This document shows, piece by piece, positions 1 through 6,868 of a stretch of DNA of 19,677 bases. The DNA is from RGIG3009 sp045590855 (GTDB taxonomy: Bacteria > Bacillota > Clostridia > Oscillospirales > Acutalibacteraceae). The stretch lies in NCBI GenBank assembly GCA_045590855.1, contig JAZNRV010000088.1, positions 1 through 19,677 of the forward strand, in the 5' to 3' direction. The stretch's first letter is position 1. The number at the start of each line of letters is the position of its first letter. The position numbers and the translations under genes were made by a program. The notes below the pieces were generated by a model. That model did no database searches. It saw only the letters and a list, made by a program, of their open reading frames with translations, and had not been told where the DNA came from.

Positions 1-57
1 AACTATCTCATCAATTATTTTTTGTGGCGTATTGAGTGTTCCTTTTCGTCTTGGCAT
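1..57 (-). CDS. Transposase N-terminus (partial, runs off the left edge)
   Basis: Nineteen codons are visible from an ATG at 57 reading leftward: MPRRKGTLNTPQKIIDEIV. The basic start followed by a helix-turn-helix-like beginning fits the OrfA part of IS3-family transposases, but 19 residues are too few to assign a family. A strong Shine-Dalgarno, AGGAGG at 70-65, sits 7 nt before the ATG, so the start is well supported. The same Shine-Dalgarno is the 3' arm of a perfect hairpin, which would limit translation of transcripts that enter from outside the element. Confidence 0.5.
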   Translation of the reverse strand, partial: MPRRKGTLNTPQKIIDEIV

Positions 58-64
58 AAAAATA

Positions 65-101
65 CCTCCTATGGTAGTTGTTTTAATTCTACCATAGGAG
101 G
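65..101 (-). promoter_or_regulatory. Perfect 13-bp hairpin hiding the transposase Shine-Dalgarno
   Basis: CCTCCTATGGTAG at 65-77 and CTACCATAGGAGG at 89-101 are exact reverse complements separated by 11 A/T-rich bases. In leftward RNA the 3' arm contains the AGGAGG that serves the ATG at 57, so folding would block ribosome access. Ribosome-site sequestration is a known way for insertion sequences to avoid activation by read-through from neighbouring genes. On the plus strand the hairpin is followed by TCCTTTTTG and might act as a weak terminator. Confidence 0.65.
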
Positions 102-202
102 TCCTTTTTGTCATTGTCCGTTTTTACTGGACTTGTTCAAAATTTCTACACATCCTTTTTACTATCCTTAAGGGTACGAGCTTTAAGATTGGTGTTTTTT
201 TC

Positions 203-231
203 TTGTTTTTTTTCTCAATATGTGTCATAAT
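203..231 (+). promoter_or_regulatory. Candidate SigA promoter of the cyclase gene
   Basis: TTGTTT (203-208) and CATAAT (226-231) are separated by 17 bp, and the -10 lies 26 bp before the start codon at 258. The -35 matches only in TTG, and the surrounding sequence is T-rich, so this is a moderate call. Confidence 0.45.
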
Positions 232-257
232 GAAAAAATAGTGAGTGAGGGATAACT

Positions 258-866
258 ATGAATTTAATTGATATTTCAAAAGAATTGTTGAATGCTCCGG
301 TGTATGGGAATGACCCGGCACCGCGTATTCAACCGTTGACACGCATCTCTTTAGGGGACGCGGCAAACACTTCCGCTATTTCTGCTTGCTTACATAATGG
401 GACGCACATGGATGCTCCCAAGCATTTTATTCCGGACGGAACGCCGATTCACCAGGTGGATTTGGATGCTTGTATCGGCGAATGTGTGGTGTTGGAATGC
501 AACGGATTGTTATTGGGAGATGAAGCAGAACGATTGGTGCCGTATTGCAAAAAGCGCGTTTTGTTTAAAGGTGACGTTCAACTTTCGCCCAGTGCGGCAT
601 TTGTGCTTTCGACTGCGGGGATTATTTTGCTTGGTGTGGAATCTCCCTCGGTTGCGCCGGCGGAATATTCGCAAGAAGTACATCGTCAATTATTGGGCAC
701 AGGTATGGTTTTGCTGGAAGGGTTAGATTTGACCAAAGCAAAAACCAACGAAACCTATTTATTGATGGCGGCACCCATTAAAATTGCCGGTGCAGATGGT
801 GCACCCGTACGTGCAGTGTTGGCAGAACCCAACCGCATTGATTGGTCAGAAAATTTTTGGCGTTAA
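258..866 (+). CDS. Cyclase family protein (KynB-like metal-dependent hydrolase)
   Basis: The 202-aa protein belongs to the cyclase family (PF04199), which includes kynurenine formamidase KynB. These are zinc or manganese enzymes that hydrolyse amide or ester bonds. The signature HxGTHxDxPxH is intact (H46, H50, D52, H56), and the length matches the roughly 200-220 aa usual for the family. The start is supported by GAGGG at 247-251, 6 nt upstream. No tryptophan-degradation genes are nearby, so N-formylkynurenine as substrate is not supported by context; isatin- or other amide-hydrolysing relatives share the motif. It appears monocistronic, with no clear terminator before the next promoter region. 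Confidence 0.85.
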   Translation: MNLIDISKELLNAPVYGNDPAPRIQPLTRISLGDAANTSAISACLHNGTHMDAPKHFIPDGTPIHQVDLDACIGECVVLECNGLLLGDEAERLVPYCKKRVLFKGDVQLSPSAAFVLSTAGIILLGVESPSVAPAEYSQEVHRQLLGTGMVLLEGLDLTKAKTNETYLLMAAPIKIAGADGAPVRAVLAEPNRIDWSENFWR

Positions 867-868
867 AA

Positions 869-918
869 TTGTCACACATTCTTTATCCCCGAATATTCTG
901 TTAATACAGCCGTATTAA
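869..918 (+). promoter_or_regulatory. Candidate promoter(s) for the two micro-genes
   Basis: Two overlapping readings are possible. A SigA reading is TTGTCA (869-874), 17 bp, AATATT (892-897). A SigE reading is GAATATT (891-897), which fits the SigE -35 consensus KMATATT fully, then 13 bp and CGTATTAA (911-918), which fits the SigE -10 poorly (4 of 8). The second reading would place the transcript start almost on the ribosome binding site. Which one is real cannot be settled from sequence. Confidence 0.35.
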
Positions 919-939
919 ACATTGAAGGGGAGAGTATCG

Positions 940-1083
940 GTGAGAAGAAACAGTTGTAATGGTGGTTGTTTTGCCGCATTTGGAGCAGGCGTTTTGGTTG
1001 CGGTGATTTGTCCGGTACGATTCATCTTGATTGTTGCGGCGATTTGTTTGGTGTTGACCGGCATTTCGTTAATTCGGTGCTGA
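940..1083 (+). CDS. 47-aa membrane micro-protein upstream of spoVM
   Basis: A GTG start at 940, preceded by AGGGG at 926-930 with 9-nt spacing, opens a 47-codon frame. The peptide begins with a basic, Cys-containing head (MRRNSCNGGC), continues into one long hydrophobic segment (about residues 12-44) interrupted by a CPVR turn, and ends in RC. It is too hydrophobic and too well initiated to be accidental, and lies 22 bp upstream of spoVM in the same orientation with no terminator between. I do not recognise the family. From context it may be a sporulation-stage membrane peptide co-transcribed with spoVM. The CPVR break could allow either one bent helix or two short ones. Confidence 0.7.
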   Translation: MRRNSCNGGCFAAFGAGVLVAVICPVRFILIVAAICLVLTGISLIRC

Positions 1084-1105
1084 AATCGTGTGAGGGGGAT
1101 TTGGT

Positions 1106-1192
1106 ATGCAAATTGTTGTTGTGAAAAGTCCAAAATTCTTCGGAGGCATCCTGAGGCGATTCTTTAAAATTAAGAAGAGAGATATGGATTGA
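1106..1192 (+). CDS. spoVM: Stage V sporulation protein SpoVM (28 aa)
   Basis: This tiny gene encodes an amphipathic peptide that aligns without gaps to Bacillus subtilis SpoVM (26 aa, recalled from memory). Shared residues are M1, K7, P9, K10, F11, G13, G14, I15, R17 and D26, so the core K-x-P-K-F-x-G-G-I-x-R is intact. P9 is the residue linked to shallow membrane insertion and I15 to SpoIVA binding in B. subtilis. In that species SpoVM is made in the mother cell, recognises the convex forespore membrane and recruits SpoIVA, the base of the spore coat. The basic tail is two residues longer here. AGGGGG at 1093-1098 gives the ATG 7-nt spacing, and a terminator follows directly. The next gene encodes SipL, another SpoIVA partner. 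Confidence 0.88.
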   Translation: MQIVVVKSPKFFGGILRRFFKIKKRDMD

Positions 1193-1200
1193 CTCTACCC

Positions 1201-1228
1201 CCCCCGCCGTTTTTTCGGCGGGGGTTTT
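1201..1228 (+). terminator. Rho-independent terminator after spoVM
   Basis: CCCCCGCCG (1201-1209) pairs perfectly with CGGCGGGGG (1216-1224) across a six-T loop, followed by TTTT. It closes the micro-gene transcript 8 bp after the spoVM stop codon and separates it from sipL, which has its own promoter. Confidence 0.85.
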
Positions 1229-1257
1229 GCATATTTTTTTCTCGGTTTGCATATAAG
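1229..1257 (+). promoter_or_regulatory. SigE-type (mother-cell) promoter of sipL
   Basis: GCATATT at 1229-1235 fits the SigE -35 consensus KMATATT at all seven positions. After 14 bp comes CATATAAG at 1250-1257, matching 6 of 8 of CATACAHT. Transcription would start near 1264, about 30 nt before the sipL start at 1295. This also argues against the in-frame ATG at 1247, which lies inside the promoter. No good SigA promoter competes here. Confidence 0.65.
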
Positions 1258-1294
1258 TGGGATACAACGAAAAATGCAAAAAGGAGAGAGATGT

Positions 1295-2827
1295 ATGGAA
1301 ATAGAAACCACCATCCGTACTATCGCGATACCGGAAACGGTGTTTGATGATGTCACAGAATGCCCCGTTGATTGTAATTTCACTTTACCGGATTATCTTC
1401 CGGAAATTTCCACTGTTTTAAAATGTTTGCTGAAACCGGTGGTTCAATCTCACCAAATCAGCGGCGACCGTGTCATGGCAGACGGAACGGTTTATTTGCA
1501 ATTTTTGTACTTAGACGAGGAACGGAAATGCGTGCGCAGTTTTGAATATTCGCAACCGTTTACAGCGGCGTTCACTGTGAAAAATCTTAAAAATTTTGAC
1601 GATATTACGTTGGAAGCAAAACCCGGTTATTTGAATTGTCGTGCAACAGGTCCACGTGGTGTGGATGTTCATGGCGCTTTTTCGGTAAGATTGACGCTTT
1701 TGTCGCAAATGCCGGTTGAGGTGGTAGAATCAACAGAAAACAAAAACGTATTTTATAAAGGCGAAAAAGTTTATAGCACGCTGCTGGATGCTTGTTCGCA
1801 AAAACAATTTACCATTAACGAAGTGTTGGAAATTGGCAGAAACTTACCCGCCGAGCAGTTATTGCGCAATGAAGCCGTTGCGGTGATAACAGAGTGCAAA
1901 CAGTTGCCGGAAAAGGCGATTGTAAAGGGGGACATTCTGCTTCGAACCTATTATGTCACGGATGCTCAAAACGGTACAGTTGGTTGCACCAAAAGCCGTA
2001 TACCGTTTAGTCAGATTATGGATATTGAAGGATTGACGGAAGAAAAATCATGTGATTGTCAGGCAGCTATTTTGTTGTGCGATGTACATGTTACACAAAA
2101 TGCCAATGAGGACAACAGTTTATTATCCGTTATGCTGAAAGTATCGTTGACATTACGAACTTATTCCGAAGAGTGTTGCACGGTAATGACCGATGTTTTC
2201 CATACGGGATATCCGTTAAAATTGCAAACACAACGTTTGATGCCTACGCAAATTATCTCTTTGCAACACGGAAACCAAACGCTTCGGGAAACCATTGAAT
2301 TACCGGATAGTGACATTGCCGATATTGTTGATATTTGGTGCGATATAACAGTTGCCGAAACGCTTTGTGAGGAAAATGTCGCTACCGCAAAAGTTCGTTT
2401 AAACGTTTGCATGATAACCCGTGACGTCAATGGGATTCTTGCATATTACGAACGGACATCCGATACAAGCATGACCTTTGAGGAATGTTGCGAGCAGTTA
2501 TCCGTACAGCTAACGATTATGGACTGTGAATATCGTCTTAATGGTACACATTTAGAGTTACAACTGCAAATTGCCTTTACACGAAAGTGTCTGGCTTCAC
2601 ACACGTGTTTAGCTGTTACCGCTTTGTCGGTTGATGATAGTGCTCCTTATAATCAAGAAACAGGGATGAAAGGTTGCTCATTAAAGGCGTATTTTGCTAA
2701 AATTGGTGAATCGATTTGGGATATTGCCAAAAAAGAACACACGTCACCGTGGCAACTGCAAGAGGAAAATGAACTGTCGGAAGAGATATTACAAGAAAAC
2801 CGAGTTTTGTTGATACCCATGGTTTAA
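1295..2827 (+). CDS. sipL: SipL-like SPOCS (DUF3794) + LysM spore-coat morphogenesis protein
   Basis: The 510-aa protein has three SPOCS/DUF3794-like units (about residues 20-135, 171-300 and 340-450) and a C-terminal LysM domain (about 463-509, with IGESIWDIAKKE and ending in RVLLIPMV). This is the architecture of SipL from Clostridioides difficile, the functional counterpart of Bacillus SpoVID. SipL binds SpoIVA through its LysM domain and is needed to encase the forespore with coat. The start at 1295 is preferred because AAGGAGAG (1280-1287) precedes it at suitable distance and a SigE-like promoter covers the upstream ATG at 1247. There is no signal peptide or membrane segment, as expected for a mother-cell cytosolic coat protein. 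A bidirectional terminator follows. Other DUF3794-LysM proteins exist in Clostridia, but the adjacent spoVM supports SipL. Confidence 0.88.
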   Translation: MEIETTIRTIAIPETVFDDVTECPVDCNFTLPDYLPEISTVLKCLLKPVVQSHQISGDRVMADGTVYLQFLYLDEERKCVRSFEYSQPFTAAFTVKNLKNFDDITLEAKPGYLNCRATGPRGVDVHGAFSVRLTLLSQMPVEVVESTENKNVFYKGEKVYSTLLDACSQKQFTINEVLEIGRNLPAEQLLRNEAVAVITECKQLPEKAIVKGDILLRTYYVTDAQNGTVGCTKSRIPFSQIMDIEGLTEEKSCDCQAAILLCDVHVTQNANEDNSLLSVMLKVSLTLRTYSEECCTVMTDVFHTGYPLKLQTQRLMPTQIISLQHGNQTLRETIELPDSDIADIVDIWCDITVAETLCEENVATAKVRLNVCMITRDVNGILAYYERTSDTSMTFEECCEQLSVQLTIMDCEYRLNGTHLELQLQIAFTRKCLASHTCLAVTALSVDDSAPYNQETGMKGCSLKAYFAKIGESIWDIAKKEHTSPWQLQEENELSEEILQENRVLLIPMV

Positions 2828-2829
2828 CA

Positions 2830-2866
2830 AAAAACGCGTACTCCACACGATGGAGTACGCGTTTTT
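2830..2866. terminator. Bidirectional terminator between sipL and feoB
   Basis: AAAAACGCGTACTCCA (2830-2845) and TGGAGTACGCGTTTTT (2851-2866) form a perfect 16-bp stem with a 5-nt loop. The A-run on one side and T-run on the other let it serve both convergent genes. It begins 3 nt after the sipL stop and ends 2 nt before the feoB stop codon. Confidence 0.92.
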
Positions 2867-2867
2867 A

Positions 2868-4994
2868 TCATATAAGTGCTGTGAATAACATACAAACAAT
2901 CATACCAATGATGGTGGGAAGTAAAAAGGCGATTGCTGTCCATTTGAAACTTCCGGTTTCTTTTTTGATACTCCACAAGGTGGTGGAACAAGGCCAATGA
3001 AGCAGCGAAAACAGCAACATGCTCACGGCAGTTTGCCACGTCCACCCGTTTTGTACAAGAATTTGTTTGACAAACGCAAGATTTTCGGCTTCAACTAAAC
3101 CGCCTTGCGACAGATATCCCATCAGCATAATGGGTACCACAATTTCGTTGGCGGGAAAGCCCAAGATAAATGCTGTTAGAATAATGCCATCCAACCCCAT
3201 TAGTTTTGCAAACGGGTCTAAAAAAGAGGCAAGGTGAATCAACAAACTAATGTCATTGATTGTTGTGTTGGCAAGTATCCAAATGACAATGCCCGCCGGT
3301 GCCGCCACAGCAATCGCTCGGCCCAAAACAAACAACGTGCGGTCACAAAGGGACCGAATAATCACTTGCCCGATTTGCGGTCGACGAAAAGGTGGCAGTT
3401 CTAACGTAAAAGAAGAGGGCAAACCTTTAAGCAAGGTGAGCGATAGTAGTTTTGTAACGGCAAAGGTTAAAAGAATTCCCAAAAGAATCACAAACGTGAG
3501 CATTAACGCAGAAGTGAAACTTGCCGTTATACCTGCCGTGCTGATGAAAAACATACTGAGCACAGCAATGAGTGTGGGAAATCGTCCGTTACAAGGAACA
3601 AAATTATTAGTGAGTATGGCTAACATCCGCTCACGTGGGGAATCGATGATACGCGCTCCTACTACACCGGCAGCGTTGCATCCAAATCCCATGGACATGG
3701 TTAGTGCTTGTTTACCACAAGCATGACAACGGTGAAAAGGGCGGTCTAAGTTGTACGCTACGCGTGGCAAATAGCCAACGTCTTCCAATAAGGTAAACAA
3801 CGGAAAGAAAATTGCCATGGGAGGGAGCATAACAGCCACTACCCAAGTTAGTACACGATAAGCACCGTCTACTAAAACTCCTTGTAACCAGTTTGGTGCC
3901 TTTGCTAACTCGAAAAAATTTCTTAATAAGATTTCGCCTTTTGAAAAGAGAGCGGTTAACCATTGCGAAGGAATGTTGGCACCGACAATGCTTAACCAAA
4001 AAATGATTGCTAATAATAAAAGCATAAGCGGGTATGCGGTTCGTTTTCCGGTTAAGATACGGTCGATGCGTCGGTCGGTTTGGTTGTATTTTTGAGTATT
4101 GTAAGTGACAACGTTGCGTGAAAGTTTTTCGGCGGTTGTTATTAAAGAAGTTACCAGCGTGTCTTTCAAGGTGTTGTCGGTAAACCCGCTTTCTCGCAGT
4201 TCTCGCTTTGCGGTTTTGACCGATTCTTGTACTGTGGAATTTTCCAAAAGATTGGTTTTCAAAAAGTTGCTGATTTCTCCTAATAAGGTGGTATCGTTTT
4301 CCAGTATTTTCAATGCTACCCAACGACTGTTCAGACGTCCGTTTAGTATTTCTGACAACGCGGGTGAAATCTGTGCAATAGCACTTTCTATGGCAACGGG
4401 GTAGGTGACAGATGATTTACCGTCAAGGGGAAAGCGGACGACCATATCAAGCGTTTCTAAAACAGCAGACAGGCTTTTCTTTTGACGCGCGATGGTGCTG
4501 ACAACCGGAATTCCCAGCAATTCAGATAGTCGCGAAACATCCACCCCTATACCTTTGCGCTTTGCTTCGTCCATTAAGTTGACGCAGACCACCACGTTGT
4601 TTGTGATTTCCATGATTTGTAACACTAAGTTTAAATTGCGTTCTAAGCAGGTGGCGTCACATACAACAATAACCGCATCCGGTTTGCCAAAACATAAAAA
4701 ATTTCGTGCTACTTCTTCCTCTGCTGAATGTGCTATCAACGAATATGTACCGGGGATATCTACCAAAATATATTCGTTTTCGGATGAAACACAGTGACCT
4801 TGGGCGTTGGTAACGGTTTTTCCCGGCCAATTACCGGTATGCTGCTTCATGCCGGTTAATCCGTTAAATACCGTGCTTTTCCCGACGTTGGGATTACCTG
4901 CCAAGGCCACAACCTTTTCCTGTGGCGATGACCGTTCAAGGTGTAAACCGCTGTCAGTGGCATGGATTCCGGCGGATTTTGCAGTTAATCCCAT
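2868..4994 (-). CDS. feoB: Ferrous iron transporter FeoB
   Basis: FeoB imports Fe2+ across the cytoplasmic membrane under anoxic conditions. The 708-aa protein has an N-terminal G domain with G1 GNPNVGKS (33-40), G3 DIPG (79-82) and G4 NLMD (139-142), a helical spacer domain, and a membrane half from about residue 323 onward. The membrane half carries the conserved GFGCNAAGVVGAR and NNFVPCNGR stretches. Length is normal for the family. The ATG at 4994 is chosen because AGGAGG precedes it by 8 nt inside feoA; longer in-frame extensions only read through feoA in another frame. It overlaps feoA by 10 nt, which implies translational coupling. No feoC is present. Confidence 0.97.
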   Translation of the reverse strand: MGLTAKSAGIHATDSGLHLERSSPQEKVVALAGNPNVGKSTVFNGLTGMKQHTGNWPGKTVTNAQGHCVSSENEYILVDIPGTYSLIAHSAEEEVARNFLCFGKPDAVIVVCDATCLERNLNLVLQIMEITNNVVVCVNLMDEAKRKGIGVDVSRLSELLGIPVVSTIARQKKSLSAVLETLDMVVRFPLDGKSSVTYPVAIESAIAQISPALSEILNGRLNSRWVALKILENDTTLLGEISNFLKTNLLENSTVQESVKTAKRELRESGFTDNTLKDTLVTSLITTAEKLSRNVVTYNTQKYNQTDRRIDRILTGKRTAYPLMLLLLAIIFWLSIVGANIPSQWLTALFSKGEILLRNFFELAKAPNWLQGVLVDGAYRVLTWVVAVMLPPMAIFFPLFTLLEDVGYLPRVAYNLDRPFHRCHACGKQALTMSMGFGCNAAGVVGARIIDSPRERMLAILTNNFVPCNGRFPTLIAVLSMFFISTAGITASFTSALMLTFVILLGILLTFAVTKLLSLTLLKGLPSSFTLELPPFRRPQIGQVIIRSLCDRTLFVLGRAIAVAAPAGIVIWILANTTINDISLLIHLASFLDPFAKLMGLDGIILTAFILGFPANEIVVPIMLMGYLSQGGLVEAENLAFVKQILVQNGWTWQTAVSMLLFSLLHWPCSTTLWSIKKETGSFKWTAIAFLLPTIIGMIVCMLFTALI

Positions 4995-5242
4995 AGCGGT
5001 TCGTCCTCCTCTTCTACTAAAATATGAATTGTGCGGCAGTCTTCGCAGCGAATCGCGATAACGGCACCGCGTATTAAAAAAGCAAGTGGGTCCCCTGCGG
5101 GACTTTTTCCAACACATTCCACAACGGTGTTTTCGATAAGACCAATATCGAGTAACCGTCTTCGCATGGCGCCGATGGTGTGTATTTGATGAACAATGCC
5201 GCATTGTCCTATTGCTAATTCGTGTAGCCCTATGGTGTTCAT
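4985..5242 (-). CDS. feoA: FeoA, small SH3-like partner of FeoB
   Basis: The 85-aa protein shows the FeoA pattern: an early L-x-x-L/I-x-x-G segment (LHELAIGQCG), then MRRRLLDIGLIENTVVE, and a late GAVIAIR strand that completes the SH3-like barrel. FeoA is a cytosolic accessory protein of ferrous iron uptake. It carries a short acidic C-terminal tail (EEEDEPLWD). The start at 5242 has GAGGCG upstream; the frame stays open further upstream but that part overlaps the divergent capA-like gene and does not look like FeoA. Its stop overlaps the feoB start by 10 nt. An inverted repeat lies 19 nt before the start and may be an operator. Confidence 0.93.
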   Translation of the reverse strand: MNTIGLHELAIGQCGIVHQIHTIGAMRRRLLDIGLIENTVVECVGKSPAGDPLAFLIRGAVIAIRCEDCRTIHILVEEEDEPLWD

Positions 5243-5260
5243 GGTTTTACGCCTCGCAAA

Positions 5261-5276
5261 AACAATTTCTATTGTT
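5261..5276. repeat. Inverted repeat upstream of feoA (possible operator)
   Basis: AACAAT and ATTGTT form a perfect 6-4-6 dyad between the feoA start (5242) and the divergent capA-like promoter. Iron-uptake operons are commonly controlled by Fur- or DtxR-type repressors binding A/T-rich dyads, but this site does not clearly match the Fur 7-1-7 pattern I know. Function is an inference from position. Confidence 0.35.
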
Positions 5277-5322
5277 ATGGTATGCGCAAACGTATTTGGC
5301 GTTCCAAATTTGCGGACAAGGA

Positions 5323-5362
5323 TTGACTTGACAGCGTGAATTATGTAAAATAGATGTACATC
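5323..5362 (+). promoter_or_regulatory. SigA promoter of the CapA-like gene, with palindrome at the start site
   Basis: TTGACT (5323-5328), 17 bp and TAAAAT (5346-5351) form a strong vegetative promoter 30 bp before the start at 5382. A perfect 10-bp palindrome, GATGTACATC (5353-5362), covers the expected transcript start and could be an operator. Confidence 0.7.
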
Positions 5363-5381
5363 ATAAAAAAGGAGAATGTTT

Positions 5382-6827
5382 ATGCCTCCCAGAAGACATG
5401 CGAAACGCACAAAAAAAGTAACAGCGCGTCGATTCTTGATAATACTTGCTTTGTTGGCGGTAATGGCGATTATTGTCGGTGTTGTCATATTAGCCGTAAA
5501 CGGCATCGGTAAAGTTGTTGGTAACAGTGAAAACAAAACTACTACCAACACCGGTCCCAAAGCACCGGCTGTCGTATCTACAGCAACGGTAGGAAGTTCC
5601 GGTGATGTTTTGATTCATAACGGTGTCCGCGCAAGTGCTTACCAAAACGGCGTGTATGATTTTAACTATTGCTTTGAAAATTTGGCACCGTATCTTAAAA
5701 AAGCGGATTACTCCGTGGTAAACATTGAATTTTCCGTGGCAACGGGTACCAAGTATTCGTCGTTACCGTTCCGCGTTCCCGCTGAGGTAGTAACCGCGCT
5801 TTCCAAAACGGGGTATAAACTTGGTGTTACCGCTAACAACCATATTGCCGATGGCGGTGTTGCCGGTATGAAAAAAACCATGGAAACTTTAACCGCTGAA
5901 GGGATGGAATTTACGGGTTCGCGCCTTAATACGGCAGACAAACGTTATTTGATAAAAGATATCAATGGCATAAAAATCGGTTTTTTGAACTATTCGTATG
6001 GTAGTTACTGGAACACCAACTGTTTTTCCAATACCAATTTGCCTGCTTTTTATGCCGATGCCGAAACATTGATTAAACAAATGCGTTCCGAAGGTGCCGA
6101 ATTGGTATACCTGTATATTCACTGGGGACAAGAATATACCTTAACACCCAATGAAAATCAAACCGCCATTGCCAAGAAAATGTGTGAATTGGGTGTGGAT
6201 TTAATTGTTGGTGGTCATCCGCACAAAATTGAACCGATTGAACTTATTACCGATGAAACAACCGGTAATACTACCGTTTGTTTGTACTCCTCGGGTAATC
6301 TGTTATCCGGTCAACAAATTGAATGTATGGCGGGCGGTACCAAGGCAAATAGCCCTAATTGTTTTCAGGATTCGTGGCATTTTGCCGGTTGTGATTATGC
6401 CGACGTGGCCGACCGCAGCAAAGATACTCATCGTTTAGAGCATGGTACCAACTGTAACGATAACGGTCACACCGAAGACGGTGTTATCTTCTATGCCACG
6501 GCAACTCGTTATGAAGACGGTACCGTCATGCTGACCGGTGTGGACGTGGTGCCTGTTTGGTGTATGGGACGCGGGATGATACGCGCGGCTTACCCAACCA
6601 ACACTTTGTTTGAAAAATACATTGCTTTACCGTTGGAAAAGGGAAAAGACTGGAAAACAGCTTTTGGGCTTAGTGAAGCAGAAGCGGTAGAAGCGGGTTA
6701 TTCCTACGACCGCACGATGAAGTTGTTAGGCAACGGTATTGCTGCGGTAAACACCCACTGTCAAAAACAAGTCGATAGTTACGTGGAAAAATTCAAACAA
6801 GCGCAACTGACAACACAAACGCAATAA
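5382..6827 (+). CDS. CapA/PgsA-family membrane-anchored metallophosphatase-like protein
   Basis: The 481-aa protein has a basic N-terminus (RRHAKRTKK), one membrane segment (about residues 18-42), a short T/N-rich linker and a PGA_cap domain (PF09587, calcineurin-like fold). Family landmarks are visible in order: GDVLIH near residue 73, VVNIEFSV, GVTANNHIADGG, IHWGQEY (H247) and GGHPHKIEP (H279, H281). The anchored domain should face outside. Relatives take part in poly-gamma-glutamate capsule production, but no pgsB or pgsC is adjacent, so a broader cell-envelope role is more likely. GGAG at 5371-5374 with 7-nt spacing supports ATG 5382 over ATG 5376. It stands alone between its own promoter and terminator. 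Confidence 0.87.
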   Translation: MPPRRHAKRTKKVTARRFLIILALLAVMAIIVGVVILAVNGIGKVVGNSENKTTTNTGPKAPAVVSTATVGSSGDVLIHNGVRASAYQNGVYDFNYCFENLAPYLKKADYSVVNIEFSVATGTKYSSLPFRVPAEVVTALSKTGYKLGVTANNHIADGGVAGMKKTMETLTAEGMEFTGSRLNTADKRYLIKDINGIKIGFLNYSYGSYWNTNCFSNTNLPAFYADAETLIKQMRSEGAELVYLYIHWGQEYTLTPNENQTAIAKKMCELGVDLIVGGHPHKIEPIELITDETTGNTTVCLYSSGNLLSGQQIECMAGGTKANSPNCFQDSWHFAGCDYADVADRSKDTHRLEHGTNCNDNGHTEDGVIFYATATRYEDGTVMLTGVDVVPVWCMGRGMIRAAYPTNTLFEKYIALPLEKGKDWKTAFGLSEAEAVEAGYSYDRTMKLLGNGIAAVNTHCQKQVDSYVEKFKQAQLTTQTQ

Positions 6828-6830
6828 GGA

Positions 6831-6867
6831 AAAGACTTTCTCACATTTGGTGAGAAAGTCTTTTTTT
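6831..6867 (+). terminator. Terminator after the CapA-like gene
   Basis: AAAGACTTTCTCAC (6831-6844) pairs perfectly with GTGAGAAAGTCTTT (6850-6863) around a 5-nt loop, continuing into a run of seven T. It starts 3 bp after the stop codon. Confidence 0.93.
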
Positions 6868-6868
6868 G

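Larger units (their letters stand above)
1..150 (-). mobile_element. Edge of an insertion sequence (IS3-like, partial)
   Basis: The left edge holds the 5' end of a leftward transposase-like gene, its leader and a probable terminal sequence. Read on the minus strand the element would begin near 150 with TGTAGAAATTTTGAAC, followed by a CCAG...GGAC motif. That resembles the TG-starting ends of IS3/IS150-group elements as I remember them. The other end lies outside the window, so neither the paired terminal repeat nor a target duplication can be checked, and the boundary at 150 is an inference. It lies about 50 bp upstream of the promoter of the cyclase gene. Confidence 0.5.

Noticed and set aside
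1247..1294. Upstream in-frame ATG start for sipL
   Set aside because: It lies within the SigE-like promoter and has no ribosome binding site; ATG 1295 has AAGGAGAG.
3250..3726. 158-codon plus-strand frame inside feoB
   Set aside because: It is a shadow of the feoB membrane region with no recognisable domain or ribosome binding site.
4995..5204. N-terminal extension of feoB
   Set aside because: These codons are feoA read in another frame; ATG 4994 has AGGAGG and the protein then starts in the normal place for the G domain.
5243..5560. Extended N-terminus of feoA
   Set aside because: It overlaps the divergent CapA-like gene and its promoter and resembles no FeoA; the 85-aa form matches the family.
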